The notes under the pieces are model-generated. The model did not search any database and was not told the origin of the DNA. It saw only the letters and a list, made by a program, of their open reading frames with translations. Below are positions 54,849 to 63,305 of a stretch of DNA of 64,000 nucleotides, piece by piece. The stretch comes from Candidatus Enterococcus ferrettii (GTDB lineage: Bacteria > Bacillota > Bacilli > Lactobacillales > Enterococcaceae). Made by a program: the position numbers and the translations under genes. The number at the start of each line of letters is the position of its first letter. The first letter of the stretch is position 1. The DNA lies in NCBI RefSeq assembly GCF_017377655.1, contig NZ_JAFREL010000030.1:1-64000 (forward strand). The letters are read 5' to 3'.

Positions 54849-55229
54849 TTAGAGCCGCTTGTTACGAGCATGGTAGTTTAACGCCATATCAATGCAAACT
54901 TGTAATTCTGAAGTGGGAAGTGGAGAGTCAATGGAGACTATCACTGCTCGGTTCCCCGAAAAAGAAAGGCGATCGGGAAATAAATTTTTCCAGGTCTCGA
55001 TTAAGGTAGTTTGACAGTGAACAAATAGAGCAATCTCAGTGTCTGAAAATTTAGCTATACGGATTGGCGTGCCAGCTTCAGAAACGAGTGAAAGCTGTCC
55101 CCATTTTGAGCTTTCACTTATCGTTTTTTTCTGTTCCTTTGCAACAGTCCAAATCAAATTTTGAAGTTCTTCAAGTTTGCTGATCATCTCTTCAGAATAG
55201 GTTGGGTAAAATTCTTGAATGGATATCAT
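54849..55229 (-). CDS. DUF1801 family protein
   Basis: A 126-residue protein resembling the YdhG/DUF1801 fold: LEELQNLIWTVA, ESSKWGQLSLV and ALFVHCQTTLIETWKNLF. GGAGGCG precedes ATG 55229. Family function is unclear. Single gene. Confidence 0.72.
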   Translation of the reverse strand: MISIQEFYPTYSEEMISKLEELQNLIWTVAKEQKKTISESSKWGQLSLVSEAGTPIRIAKFSDTEIALFVHCQTTLIETWKNLFPDRLSFSGNRAVIVSIDSPLPTSELQVCIDMALNYHARNKRL

Positions 55230-55349
55230 GGTTCGCCTCCTGGATATTTTTATTATTTAAGATTTTAAGCGTTAGTATTTTTTAATTCCATTGATAAAAC
55301 GATTCATTTGTTTGATTCAATATCAACAGTGAGTAGAAAGACACACTGT

Positions 55350-55775
55350 TTATCTGATAATGAGATTTAGAAAGGGCATGATTAGAAAAATTGGCAGAAT
55401 CCCCTTTAATAGGAAATCCATGACAAGCGGCAGTTGATCAGAATCAATTTGAGCTCTTACAGTGCCTAATCCTTTCGTCGTATTAATATCAAATATCTTT
55501 TCTTGATTGGAATAGCTTCCGCATTGAGGACACCTGAATTGGTAAAAAGTAGTTCTGCTTCGTGGTGTGGATTTTTTTATTACAACGGCACCTTTAACCA
55601 GCTTCTTTGTTTCTGGGCCTGTCAGGGTATAGGACTGATTGCAGGTACTGCATTTGAACATGTGTGTAGTGTCTTGTGAATAAGCTTGTCTGTTTATTTT
55701 TATAAATAGATTAATTACCCGGTAAAAAAAGTTGACAGCTAAGAGCAAGAATACAAAAATTCCAATATAAAACAT
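55350..55775 (-). CDS. Membrane protein with zinc ribbon
   Basis: A 141-residue protein: N-terminal membrane helix (about 2-22), a cytoplasmic ribbon with two CxxC pairs (CSTCNQSY and CPQCGSY) that should bind zinc, and a C-terminal hydrophobic helix. AAGGAG is ahead of ATG 55775. Function unknown. Confidence 0.7.
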   Translation of the reverse strand: MFYIGIFVFLLLAVNFFYRVINLFIKINRQAYSQDTTHMFKCSTCNQSYTLTGPETKKLVKGAVVIKKSTPRSRTTFYQFRCPQCGSYSNQEKIFDINTTKGLGTVRAQIDSDQLPLVMDFLLKGILPIFLIMPFLNLIIR

Positions 55776-56038
55776 GGTAATCTCCTTTAAATCTGATGGA
55801 TAAATTTTAACACAGTAAGGGAGAATAAGGAGCAGAAAAACAAAAAATTTCTATGACAAAAAGGAAGTAGGCAGATGATAAAGTGATTTTAGAGGGTTCA
55901 CAGGGTAAGTAGGGAAATTCATTAGCTGACAAAATTAATGTCTAGTCCGCCAAGATTGCTATTTTCATAGGATTGATAGCGTTTTTTCAAAATGGTAAAA
56001 TAGATCTAGCTAAACGTACACAACAAAGAGGTGATAGC

Positions 56039-56722
56039 ATGATGCCAAATCACAGAAGACCCACAAAGCGAAATCGAAATGCCGGAACTAAAAAATCAGG
56101 ATTCAAGAGGCAGAGTCCGTTTACTATACCTGCTGAAAACCAGCTGCCTTTTTATGAAAATCTCAACCTTCAAGCAACTGTTCAGAAAAAAATAAATGGT
56201 AAGAGAGTTACATTTTTGGTGGAAAAATTAACTAGTGGTTACAGCTATGCCTGCACGATTGATGACCTTTGCAGAGTGTTAACTTATTGTCCTGTCGAGG
56301 ATTTGACAGGGCTTAGTTTGTTTATTTTACGTCAGCCTAAGAAAAAGGAAACGATTCTGTCTCCTTGTTGGGGGAGATTTGTTTATGAATTTAACTATCA
56401 GGGAACAGTGCAACCAGCAATCATTATTGAAGCGGTGAATCCTGCGAAAGAAATAGTTGTAAAAGTAAGCGATGTTTCTCTGTTTTTCCAAAGGGAGCTG
56501 GATCAGCTGGGCAAGGAAGGACACGAGATTCGGCGGATAGGCAAAAAGGTTATGGTAAAAAGCAGCTTGCAGTCCGTGAGAAGCACACAATTGTATCGGA
56601 CGGTGTTGCATGAAGTAGGGCATCATGTTCAAACTAAGCGAGCAGTGGGTAGTTATTTGGAAAAAGAAGTATTTGCCGACAATTATGCGAAGCAGATAAG
56701 AGCTTTAATTCCTGATGAGTGA
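56039..56722 (+). CDS. HEXXH-motif protein, possible zinc metalloprotease
   Basis: A 227-residue protein. ATG 56039 or 56042 follows AGAGGTGATAG; the frame to 55973 has no site. A basic disordered N-terminus (HRRPTKRNRN) precedes a beta-rich middle. Near the C-terminus YRTVLHEVGHHVQ carries the HEXXH zinc motif, and the Glu in LEKEVFADNYA is placed like the third ligand of gluzincins. No signal peptide, so it would be cytoplasmic. Family not recognised; related to toxin-type ImmA-like or housekeeping peptidases only in the motif. Confidence 0.68.
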   Translation: MMPNHRRPTKRNRNAGTKKSGFKRQSPFTIPAENQLPFYENLNLQATVQKKINGKRVTFLVEKLTSGYSYACTIDDLCRVLTYCPVEDLTGLSLFILRQPKKKETILSPCWGRFVYEFNYQGTVQPAIIIEAVNPAKEIVVKVSDVSLFFQRELDQLGKEGHEIRRIGKKVMVKSSLQSVRSTQLYRTVLHEVGHHVQTKRAVGSYLEKEVFADNYAKQIRALIPDE

Positions 56723-56879
56723 AGAAACAATTAAGAATAGCAGATGCTCATTATTTGTAAAAAGTGGCTTGCAAACAAGTGCTATTCAGGATAAGAATTT
56801 TTGCCCATTCGTGTCTTTCCAAGGAGTCTCAAGCAGTTCAAAAGTCTCTTTCAGACTTTTTACGAGCATGGATGACAAT

Positions 56880-57065
56880 TTATTTATCGGAAAAACAATT
56901 GCTTTTTTGTCTATTCTTTCTCAAAAGGAAGAATACGATTGTGATAGGCAATTCGATCAAAGCAATTGGAAGAAAGGCTAAATAATTTGTTGAATTCATT
57001 ATAAAAAAGACAAACGTTAGTGCAAGTAAACCAAGATACTCTTTGAAGAAATTGAATGAGGTCAT
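56880..57065 (-). CDS. Small two-helix membrane protein
   Basis: A 61-residue protein. ATG 57065 follows AAAGGAGC; the longer frame to 57098 has no site. Two hydrophobic stretches separated by NSTNYLAFLP, then RKNRQKSN. Function unknown. Confidence 0.55.
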   Translation of the reverse strand: MTSFNFFKEYLGLLALTFVFFIMNSTNYLAFLPIALIELPITIVFFLLRKNRQKSNCFSDK

Positions 57066-57163
57066 ACTTTTCACGCTCCTTTTATAAAAATCATACATGA
57101 TGGGCTAAGTGTTGTAAATATTTTTCGAAAGGATTACCTATTTAAAACCAGTTGATTACTTGC

Positions 57164-57198
57164 AAAAGTACTCGTCAGACATTTTCTATCTGACGAGT
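57164..57198 (-). terminator. Terminator of the DUF4177 gene
   Basis: ACTCGTCAGA (57170-57179) and TCTGACGAGT (57189-57198) form a perfect 10-bp stem with a short T tail on the minus strand. Confidence 0.78.
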
Positions 57199-57204
57199 GT
57201 TTCA

Positions 57205-57408
57205 TTATTCAATCAACTTTTTGAAGGTGATCAAGGTAGCACCCTTCACTTGTAATGACGTTGACATGTAAGAGTAAGTGGCAAGCTCCCAGCCCTCTTT
57301 TGCCCGCTGATTAATAAGTTGATCTAATTCATATAGATCATCTTCATTGGCTTTGTCTGACAACCATTTCATCTTTGCGATTAGAATTTCTGATCGGTAC
57401 TCGTACAT
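57205..57408 (-). CDS. DUF4177 family protein
   Basis: A 67-residue protein with the usual pattern: MYEYRSEIL at the start, LDQLINQRAKEGWELATYSYM, and a final FKKLIE strand. Single gene; function of the family not known. Confidence 0.82.
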   Translation of the reverse strand: MYEYRSEILIAKMKWLSDKANEDDLYELDQLINQRAKEGWELATYSYMSTSLQVKGATLITFKKLIE

Positions 57409-57856
57409 TTTAACTGCTCCCTTCTTTCTTCTTTTTCAATTATAGTACTGTAATTAGAAGAAGAGCATGGTTTGTCCTAAACAACCCTCTTTGTGCCATA
57501 AACAACCGAAAATTCTATTCTGATAAAGCTTGGATAAAAGAGTCTCCCACAAAGTAGCAGCCTTACAAGGATGATTGGTGTGTAAAGTTTCATTATTTAA
57601 AGTTGAGTTGGTAAAGATCTAGGTCCATAATTTCAGTGGAATTAATAGTTCTTTCCTCAAGCACGAGGGCGAGGACTATTTTAAATGCTTAGAAAAAATA
57701 AAAGTAAAAAAAATCAAAAATTACATGACAGCTAGGCAACTTTTTTGTATCATTACAAAGTAAGCACTCACAAAATGACTACTAACAAAGAATAATGAGA
57801 AATTAGCAAGGGGATTAGTCCCAATGAGAAAATAAAGTACGAAGGGAAAGAAGGCT
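57409..57856. other. Intergenic region without a supported gene
   Basis: About 450 bases of AT-rich DNA. A short direct repeat, CCTAAACAACC and CATAAACAACC, lies at about 57477-57508. No terminator, RNA gene or credible ORF is seen. The promoter for the downstream paralogues is presumably here. Confidence 0.4.
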
Positions 57857-58348
57857 ATGCACAAAATTTTTACTTTGGTACGATCAGAAACCGTCGGGGT
57901 TGGGGAAACGTTTGAGCACGAGGGACGATTGTTTGTTGTGACGAATATTATAGATATCAAAAAATACCAAGGCAATGGCAAGATTAAGGTGGACGTACTC
58001 GCCCAAGAGTTTGGCACAAAATCAATTCTGCATGCGTTTGGAATGATGGATGACTATTGGGAGGGCTATGAAAGACGCTATTATGGAGGGAAAGAAACTG
58101 AAGGCAATCCATTTCTTAAGGTAGGAGACGTAGTCCAATTGGGTTTGGAGAAAGATGGACTGTATGGATACATAGCAAATATTGTCGATTTAAGGTATGA
58201 AGGAAATGATTTTGTCATGAAGTGCGGCGTGGAAATCTACATGCCATGGAGTGATGAAGCAATGAGACAGGCAGTTAAGCAAAAGCGCTTGGCTACCTTT
58301 AATGTGGTTAGCGGAAAAGGAAACGACCAAACCCTAACAAAAAAATAG
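57857..58348 (+). CDS. Unknown protein, first of two tandem paralogues
   Basis: A 163-residue cytoplasmic protein, beta-rich at the start (GETFEHEGRLFVVTNI), with a tail YMPWSDEAMRQAVKQKRLA then TFNVVSG that recurs in the next gene (FVPWNEDEL...RRFNVVDG). GAAGGGAAAGAAGG is ahead of the ATG. No family recognised. Confidence 0.7.
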   Translation: MHKIFTLVRSETVGVGETFEHEGRLFVVTNIIDIKKYQGNGKIKVDVLAQEFGTKSILHAFGMMDDYWEGYERRYYGGKETEGNPFLKVGDVVQLGLEKDGLYGYIANIVDLRYEGNDFVMKCGVEIYMPWSDEAMRQAVKQKRLATFNVVSGKGNDQTLTKK

Positions 58349-58360
58349 TCCCAAGCGAAA

Positions 58361-58819
58361 GTGGTGAGAGTTTTGCAGGAAATTAGAACGATTTATTTTT
58401 CAGGACGTGTTGACATTGGTTCTTATCTTGATGAATCCGAGAATGGGTTCGTCATTACGCATATTTTATCTGTCAAAGAAAGTACTCATGAAGACTATGA
58501 AATGGAAATCCAAGCGATTGTCCAACATATTGGAAAAACCTCCGATTATGATGACTATGAACCGGTGTTTGAATTTGATGATATACATAGGAACTGCGAT
58601 AAGGAGACCGAATACGAGTTAGAAAAGCTTGGTCATGTGGATGATTTGGATAGTGTTTGCCTGCTTACGACAGATATTCTATCGGTAACTTACCAAGAGG
58701 GGGATCTGATCGCTGAATACGAAGGAAAGCTCTTTGTACCGTGGAATGAAGATGAACTGAAAAGTGCTAAGAAGAACTACCTGTCCCGACGGTTTAATGT
58801 GGTGGATGGGCGAAAATAA
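58361..58819 (+). CDS. Unknown protein, second of two tandem paralogues
   Basis: A 152-residue acidic protein twelve bases after its paralogue. Shared features are the early GSYLDESENGFVITHI strand pair and the C-terminal PW-(N/S)-(D/E) plus FNVV block. It begins at GTG 58361, or at TTG 58373 with GGTGAG upstream. Probably co-expressed; function unknown. Confidence 0.68.
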   Translation: MVRVLQEIRTIYFSGRVDIGSYLDESENGFVITHILSVKESTHEDYEMEIQAIVQHIGKTSDYDDYEPVFEFDDIHRNCDKETEYELEKLGHVDDLDSVCLLTTDILSVTYQEGDLIAEYEGKLFVPWNEDELKSAKKNYLSRRFNVVDGRK

Positions 58820-58865
58820 GCTGCCAATAGCTCGCTTCAACGAGATTATTCAGCTGCTAATGATA

Positions 58866-58905
58866 AAAAAACCAAGGCTGAAACTGAATCAGCCTTGGTT
58901 TTTTG
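58866..58905. terminator. Bidirectional terminator
   Basis: CCAAGGCTGA (58872-58881) and TCAGCCTTGG (58889-58898) with A and T runs on both sides. It overlaps the last codons of the minus-strand gene that ends at 58889. Confidence 0.92.
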
Positions 58906-59092
58906 CAGAAGACTTTTCATCTTTTGCTTTTTTTGAAGCTAAGTTCATGTTCAGAACAAAGATAAGGAAAAATACAAAGCTGATCACTCTGAAAAAAATT
59001 CCAGAGCCAAACAAGGCTAATAACATGGCGCAAATGAAGTTAATAATGGCGATATAGAAAAAACGATTATTTAGGTCTTTAAATGAATTCAT
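58889..59092 (-). CDS. Small two-helix membrane protein
   Basis: A 67-residue protein with AGGAGGAG ahead of ATG 59092. Two hydrophobic segments (about 10-28 and 32-50) and a lysine-rich tail. Its 3' end forms part of the terminator. Function unknown. Confidence 0.68.
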   Translation of the reverse strand: MNSFKDLNNRFFYIAIINFICAMLLALFGSGIFFRVISFVFFLIFVLNMNLASKKAKDEKSSAKNQG

Positions 59093-59105
59093 CCAATCTC
59101 CTCCT

Positions 59106-59621
59106 TTACATATATTCCTCGAGCAAAGACAAGAAACGCTTGTCCCAAATTTTTTCGTAAAAACGGATCATATCGGCTGCTGAAATCAACGTATCATCAT
59201 AAGTAGAAGAAGCTGATTTCATCAAGGAAAGCTGATAGCCTAACCCATGGGCAAACTTGATGGTCGTATCCATACAATATTGTGTTTGAGCGCCGCAAAA
59301 TTCAATCGAGTTCACCTTTAGCTCCGTCAGCAGCTCCTGCAGAGAAGTTTGGTAAAAGGAATTGGCATGAGTTTTACCTAGAAAATAGTTATCAGGGCTT
59401 TGTATCAATTCAGGGATAATTTCCCACGAATAAGTATCTATCATTAGATCTTCATCCGAATGTTGGATAAAAATAATCGGCCGTTTTTCTTCTTGGTAAG
59501 AGGTAATTCTTCGATTAACCAGCTCTACCAGATTTTCAAAATTATGAATCGCGGTTGCTCCATTGTGACAGACACCGTTTTGTAAGTCTATTACAATCAG
59601 CACATCGGATAAGGCACTCAT
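59106..59621 (-). CDS. Isochorismatase family cysteine hydrolase
   Basis: A 171-residue hydrolase. ATG 59621 follows AAAGGAG. The triad is visible: Asp in VLIVIDLQNG, Lys in LGKTHANSF and Cys in AQTQYCMDTT, together with the usual cis-peptide region. Members act on isochorismate, nicotinamide or related amides; the exact substrate is not clear. Confidence 0.9.
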   Translation of the reverse strand: MSALSDVLIVIDLQNGVCHNGATAIHNFENLVELVNRRITSYQEEKRPIIFIQHSDEDLMIDTYSWEIIPELIQSPDNYFLGKTHANSFYQTSLQELLTELKVNSIEFCGAQTQYCMDTTIKFAHGLGYQLSLMKSASSTYDDTLISAADMIRFYEKIWDKRFLSLLEEYM

Positions 59622-59675
59622 TTGCAAAACTCCTTTAAATTGTCCATTGCTTTTTTTGGTTTCTAGGTAAAAAGG

Positions 59676-60164
59676 CTAGAATAAAGTGTATAAATCTACT
59701 AAAGCAGCTTCGTAGTTTTCAACATAATACCGAATATTTTTGCGGCCTTTTTGGACAATCTGATGTCCTTCCGCCTGTAATAGTTCTTTTTGGACTTCGA
59801 TACCACCGGGATATTTTGGGTTCAATTCACCCTTGGTTTTTAGTGTACGCCAATAAGGTGTTTTGTCAGTGTCTCTTTGATGACTGGCCCAGGCACTGAT
59901 AGAGACAAAAATTCCGGCAGTCATTGGCTCGGTAAAATCTGCTTGATTTTCTTTGGCCAGGTACTCACGAATATCCACAACGGTAGTCAGCTTGCCTTCG
60001 GGAATTTTCTTCATGATTGCATCATAGGTTGGGGCAGGGGCAAAAAACATTCGCTCACCGCCATAACGTTCAACCGTTTTTTGATCGGTTACACGTTGTA
60101 TTTTCGGCATATCCGTTTCTTTGTGCAGCATGGCATTGAAATCTTTTTTGTCTTCGTTAGCCAA
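59676..60164 (-). CDS. MGMT/ATL-like DNA-binding domain protein
   Basis: A 162-residue protein. TTG 60164 is chosen because AGGAGGG stands just upstream; the frame extends 20 codons further without a site. YDAIMKKIPEGKLTTVVDIREYLA and TPYWRTLKTKGELNPKYPGG resemble the winged-helix domain of O6-alkylguanine transferases, but the active-site PCHR cysteine is absent. It may be an alkyltransferase-like damage-recognition protein. Confidence 0.72.
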   Translation of the reverse strand: MANEDKKDFNAMLHKETDMPKIQRVTDQKTVERYGGERMFFAPAPTYDAIMKKIPEGKLTTVVDIREYLAKENQADFTEPMTAGIFVSISAWASHQRDTDKTPYWRTLKTKGELNPKYPGGIEVQKELLQAEGHQIVQKGRKNIRYYVENYEAALVDLYTLF

Positions 60165-60228
60165 TGGAATCCCTCCTGATAAACTCTTTAATTTTAAGAT
60201 AAACGTTTTCGAATACCAATGCAATGAG

Positions 60229-60256
60229 CAAAAAAAGCAGCTTAGTCGAGCTGCTT
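60229..60256 (-). terminator. Minus-strand terminator of the 40-residue protein gene
   Basis: AAGCAGCT and AGCTGCTT (plus 60235-60242 and 60249-60256) form a perfect 8-bp stem with a run of T on the minus strand. Confidence 0.85.
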
Positions 60257-60307
60257 AGAGAAATTTTCAAATTTGATCCAAGAAATACAGACATGAGATT
60301 GATTGGA

Positions 60308-60430
60308 TTAATCATTCTTCAAACGTTCAGCATCTTGAATGCCATGCCTTACTGCCAAGCGGATAATGAAATAAAGGATCACAGCGCCGATAAAAAAATA
60401 CACGAGGCCCATAAACATACCAAGCAACAT
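60308..60430 (-). CDS. Small single-pass membrane protein, 40 residues
   Basis: A short gene: ATG 60430 behind CAGGGGTG, one hydrophobic helix (LVYFFIGAVILYFIIRLAV) and a polar tail RHGIQDAERLKND. It has its own terminator downstream. The ordered layout and ribosome site make it likely to be real. Function unknown. Confidence 0.62.
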   Translation of the reverse strand: MLLGMFMGLVYFFIGAVILYFIIRLAVRHGIQDAERLKND

Positions 60431-60602
60431 AGTAACACCCCTGAATTAATTATAGCAGGTTCCTATTCAATCGTGAAATTCAGTTGGGGATCTGAGTGTT
60501 CTCTCAACGGTTTATTTTAACCACAGCTAGTGAAAATGAATCAAATTATCAGTTCTAGGATGACCCTTGAAAGGGGGGATTTGTTTTGCTCTATAAGAAA
60601 AG

Positions 60603-60635
60603 AACAAAACATCCTCTTAAAAAATAAAGAGGATG
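60603..60635 (-). terminator. Terminator of proS
   Basis: CATCCTCTT and AAGAGGATG (plus 60610-60618 and 60627-60635) form a perfect 9-bp stem, T-rich on the minus strand. Confidence 0.88.
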
Positions 60636-60644
60636 AATGATTAG

Positions 60645-62087
60645 TTAATAGGCTCGGGCAATCCAAACGGTATGCTTGGCAGGTTTGCCGCTGACAAGAT
60701 CATATTTCTTCTTGATTGGTGGATCAAAAGGAATATTGCGCGTCGTAAAGCCGGTTTCTTCTTTTATGCGGCTTTCGGTTTCTTCACTGCCATCCCAGCC
60801 AATTAGAACAAATCCTGGAATTTCCTGTTTTTCTTCACAGGTTTTGATGTGATTCTTTAGATCGGCCAGTGTTTCAACAGTCAAATGCTCATTTTCACGA
60901 GCAAAATTTTGCGCATTAATTAGAAGACGATCGTGCATTTGATCGAGCTTTTGCTGGATGAAGGAGGGAGTCAAATGATCGAGTAAGTGAGTCTCTTTCG
61001 TATCCAAATCTCTCATTTTGAGGATAAATTGCTTTTGATCGAAATCTCTTGGTCCCAATTCGATCCGTAAAGCAGCTCCTTTTTGTTCCCACTTATTGAA
61101 TTTAAAACCGGGTGTGCTGTCAGAATCATCCAGCCGCACACGCAGATCAGCTGCCTTGAGCTCTGATTGAATGCCATGTAAAGTCTCCAAAATTTTTGGT
61201 TCTTTTTTCCAAGGACCAACAGGAGTCAAAATAACTTGTGTCGGTGCAATTTTTGGCGGAAGCACGAGTCCTTTTTCATCGCCATGGACCATGATAATTG
61301 CTCCAATTAACCGGGTAGAAACCGCCCACGAGGTAGTATGGACATAGGTGTGCTGATTCTCCTGATTCAAATATTTAATATCAAAGGCTTCAGCAAATTT
61401 TGTTCCCAGGTAGTGGGAAGTACCAGCCTGTACGGCCTTACCATCCTTCATCATCGCTTCAATCGAAAAGGTGTCAACAGCCCCAGCAAAACGTTCAGAA
61501 GGCGTTTTTTGCCCAGCATGCACAGGGATTGCCAGAAATTCCTCCAGCATTTTTACATAAAAATTCAGTACATGCAGCGTTCGTCTTCTAGCATCGGCTT
61601 CGTCCGCATGAGCAGTATGCCCTTCATGCCATAAAAATTCAGAAGTCCGTGAAAACGGCAGCGTTCTTTTTTCCCAGCGAAAAACATTGGCCCATTGATT
61701 AATCTCATAAGGTAAATCACGATAAGATTTGATCCACTCGTGAAAGGATTTGCCGATCATGGTTTCAGAGGTGGGCCGTAAAGCATAAGGCTCCTCTAGT
61801 TCTTCTTCTCCCACTGAGGTAACCCAAGGCAGCTCCGGCGCAAAGCCCTCCACATGTTCAGCTTCCTTCATAAAATAGCTTTTAGGAATGAGCATTGGAA
61901 AGTAGACATTGCGAATATCTTCCTCTCGCAGATAGGCATCTACCTCCGCTTGAATTCGTTCCCACAGTTCAAAGCCATCGGGACGAAAGACGATGCAGCC
62001 TCTTACCTCGGAATAGGACATTAGCTCTGCTTGTTGAATGGTTTGCAAGTACCAGCTCGAAAAATCTTCTTTTTGTAGTCTTGTCAT
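60645..62087 (-). CDS. proS: Prolyl-tRNA synthetase, archaeal/eukaryotic type
   Basis: A 480-residue class II synthetase charging tRNA-Pro. It has the short archaeal-type layout without the large editing insertion: MLIPKSYFMKEAEHVEGFAPE, motif 2 RPTSETMIG with FRWEKRT, LWHEGHTAHA, AGTSHYLGTKFAEAF, then an anticodon-binding domain (APTQVILTPVG) and a C-terminal extension ending in a Tyr. GGAGGC precedes ATG 62087. Enterococci usually rely on the long bacterial ProRS, so this may be a second enzyme. No T-box leader is seen in the 150 bases upstream. Confidence 0.92.
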   Translation of the reverse strand: MTRLQKEDFSSWYLQTIQQAELMSYSEVRGCIVFRPDGFELWERIQAEVDAYLREEDIRNVYFPMLIPKSYFMKEAEHVEGFAPELPWVTSVGEEELEEPYALRPTSETMIGKSFHEWIKSYRDLPYEINQWANVFRWEKRTLPFSRTSEFLWHEGHTAHADEADARRRTLHVLNFYVKMLEEFLAIPVHAGQKTPSERFAGAVDTFSIEAMMKDGKAVQAGTSHYLGTKFAEAFDIKYLNQENQHTYVHTTSWAVSTRLIGAIIMVHGDEKGLVLPPKIAPTQVILTPVGPWKKEPKILETLHGIQSELKAADLRVRLDDSDSTPGFKFNKWEQKGAALRIELGPRDFDQKQFILKMRDLDTKETHLLDHLTPSFIQQKLDQMHDRLLINAQNFARENEHLTVETLADLKNHIKTCEEKQEIPGFVLIGWDGSEETESRIKEETGFTTRNIPFDPPIKKKYDLVSGKPAKHTVWIARAY

Positions 62088-62200
62088 CGTGTATGCCTCC
62101 TTGATTATGCTTTGTATCTTACCAAGCCTAAGGTTGAAAAAGTTCGTTTATTTCACCAAAAAATATAGAAATCCAACCAATAGAGACTAGCGAAATACGG

Positions 62201-62206
62201 TATAAT
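62201..62206 (+). promoter_or_regulatory. -10 box of the AraC gene
   Basis: TATAAT about 34 bases before ATG 62240, with only a weak -35. AAAAAAGGAG follows as ribosome site. Confidence 0.5.
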
Positions 62207-62239
62207 GAAGAAAAGAATGGAAAAAAGGAGTCTGATCAT

Positions 62240-63133
62240 ATGGGAAAAGAACCGCAGCTGCATGAAAAGAATCGCTATCAGGATAGCAATTTTCCTTTCG
62301 AGATTTATACGGTGAATCGTTATAACATGTTTCCAATGGGACGTGGATTCAACAATCTTCACTGGCATGAGGAAATTCAATATACGATTGCAGCTAAGGG
62401 CGACCTGACAATACAGGTTAATGGCAAAGCGTATCAATTAAGAGAAGGGGATGGAATTTTTATTAATTCTGGGTATTTGCACGTTACAAAGAAAATGCAG
62501 GATCAAGGAGAATACTTCAGTATTAATTTTAATCCTAGACTGCTAAGTTTCTCGTTGGGAAGTTTACTCGAACAAAACTATGTGTTGCCTTACGTAGGAG
62601 AATACTTATTGCCGATCACTATTTTTAGACCGGAGGTACCCTGGGAAAAGGAGGTGTTGGATAAATTTTTTGCAATCCATCAACTGTATCAGGAAAAGCA
62701 GACTTTTGCCTGGGAGTATAAGCTTGTTATATTATTGAGCAGTATTTGGGATGCCATCCTTTCCAATACAAAAATGGAAATAACCAACCAAGGACAGTTG
62801 AAATTAAAACAGAATCGAATGCAGGAGCTGCTGGATTTTGTTCATCAACACTTTGGGGAGGCGATCACAATCAAGGAAATGGCGGAAGCAGCTCATATTT
62901 CACCGACAGAGTGTACCCGGTGCTTTAAGGAATTTACTGATTATTCACCTTATGAGTATTTGATTCAGTATCGGATTTCTGAAGCCAAGCAGCAGTTGAT
63001 GCAAACAGATGATTCGATCCAACAAATTGCGATTCAAACAGGTTTCCACGAGTCCTCCAGTTTTATTCAAGCCTTTAAAAAGCGGGTGGGGATAACACCC
63101 TTAAAATATCGCATCCATCAAGGGAGGATTTAA
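62240..63133 (+). CDS. AraC family regulator with cupin sensor
   Basis: A 297-residue regulator. The N-terminal cupin (about 35-100) reads NNLHWHEEIQYTIAAKG and LREGDGIFINSGYLH. The C-terminal pair of helix-turn-helix motifs reads ITIKEMAEAAHISPTECTR and SIQQIAIQTGFHESSSFIQ, then FKKRVGITPLKYR. AAAAAAGGAG precedes ATG 62240. It is divergent from proS; it may control sugar or other genes outside the window, or proS itself. Confidence 0.92.
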   Translation: MGKEPQLHEKNRYQDSNFPFEIYTVNRYNMFPMGRGFNNLHWHEEIQYTIAAKGDLTIQVNGKAYQLREGDGIFINSGYLHVTKKMQDQGEYFSINFNPRLLSFSLGSLLEQNYVLPYVGEYLLPITIFRPEVPWEKEVLDKFFAIHQLYQEKQTFAWEYKLVILLSSIWDAILSNTKMEITNQGQLKLKQNRMQELLDFVHQHFGEAITIKEMAEAAHISPTECTRCFKEFTDYSPYEYLIQYRISEAKQQLMQTDDSIQQIAIQTGFHESSSFIQAFKKRVGITPLKYRIHQGRI

Positions 63134-63270
63134 TAATCGAAGGCTTTGTTTAAGCTCTAGCAGATTGGACTCAATCGCTTGAATTCGTTCAATCATCGGT
63201 GTGAACAGGAAAGCTATTGTCAGGGGGCAACTTTTTTGTTAATGATAGAAGTAGACCACTGGATAAACAA

Positions 63271-63299
63271 TTGACAATAAACGAATGATCGTTTATTAT
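63271..63299 (+). promoter_or_regulatory. Promoter of the TetR gene
   Basis: TTGACA (63271-63276), 17-base spacer, TATTAT (63294-63299), near consensus and immediately before ATG 63306, so the transcript would be almost leaderless. Confidence 0.78.
63276..63297. promoter_or_regulatory. Palindromic operator inside the tetR promoter
   Basis: AATAAACGA (63276-63284) and TCGTTTATT (63289-63297) form a perfect 9-bp inverted repeat with a 4-base spacer, filling the space between -35 and -10. Similar half sites, ACGTTTAAT and AATAAACGAA, occur at about 63920 and 63958 before the next gene. Confidence 0.75.
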
Positions 63300-63305
63300 A
63301 GAAAC

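Noticed and set aside
56715..56985. Overlapping plus-strand frames after the HEXXH gene
   Set aside because: Opposite the small membrane protein gene; no ribosome site of their own.
57721..58017. Minus-strand 98-codon frame opposite the first tandem paralogue
   Set aside because: Shadow of the plus-strand gene; no start signal.
60224..60520. Plus-strand 98-codon frame
   Set aside because: Starts inside a minus-strand terminator and opposes the better-supported 40-residue membrane protein.
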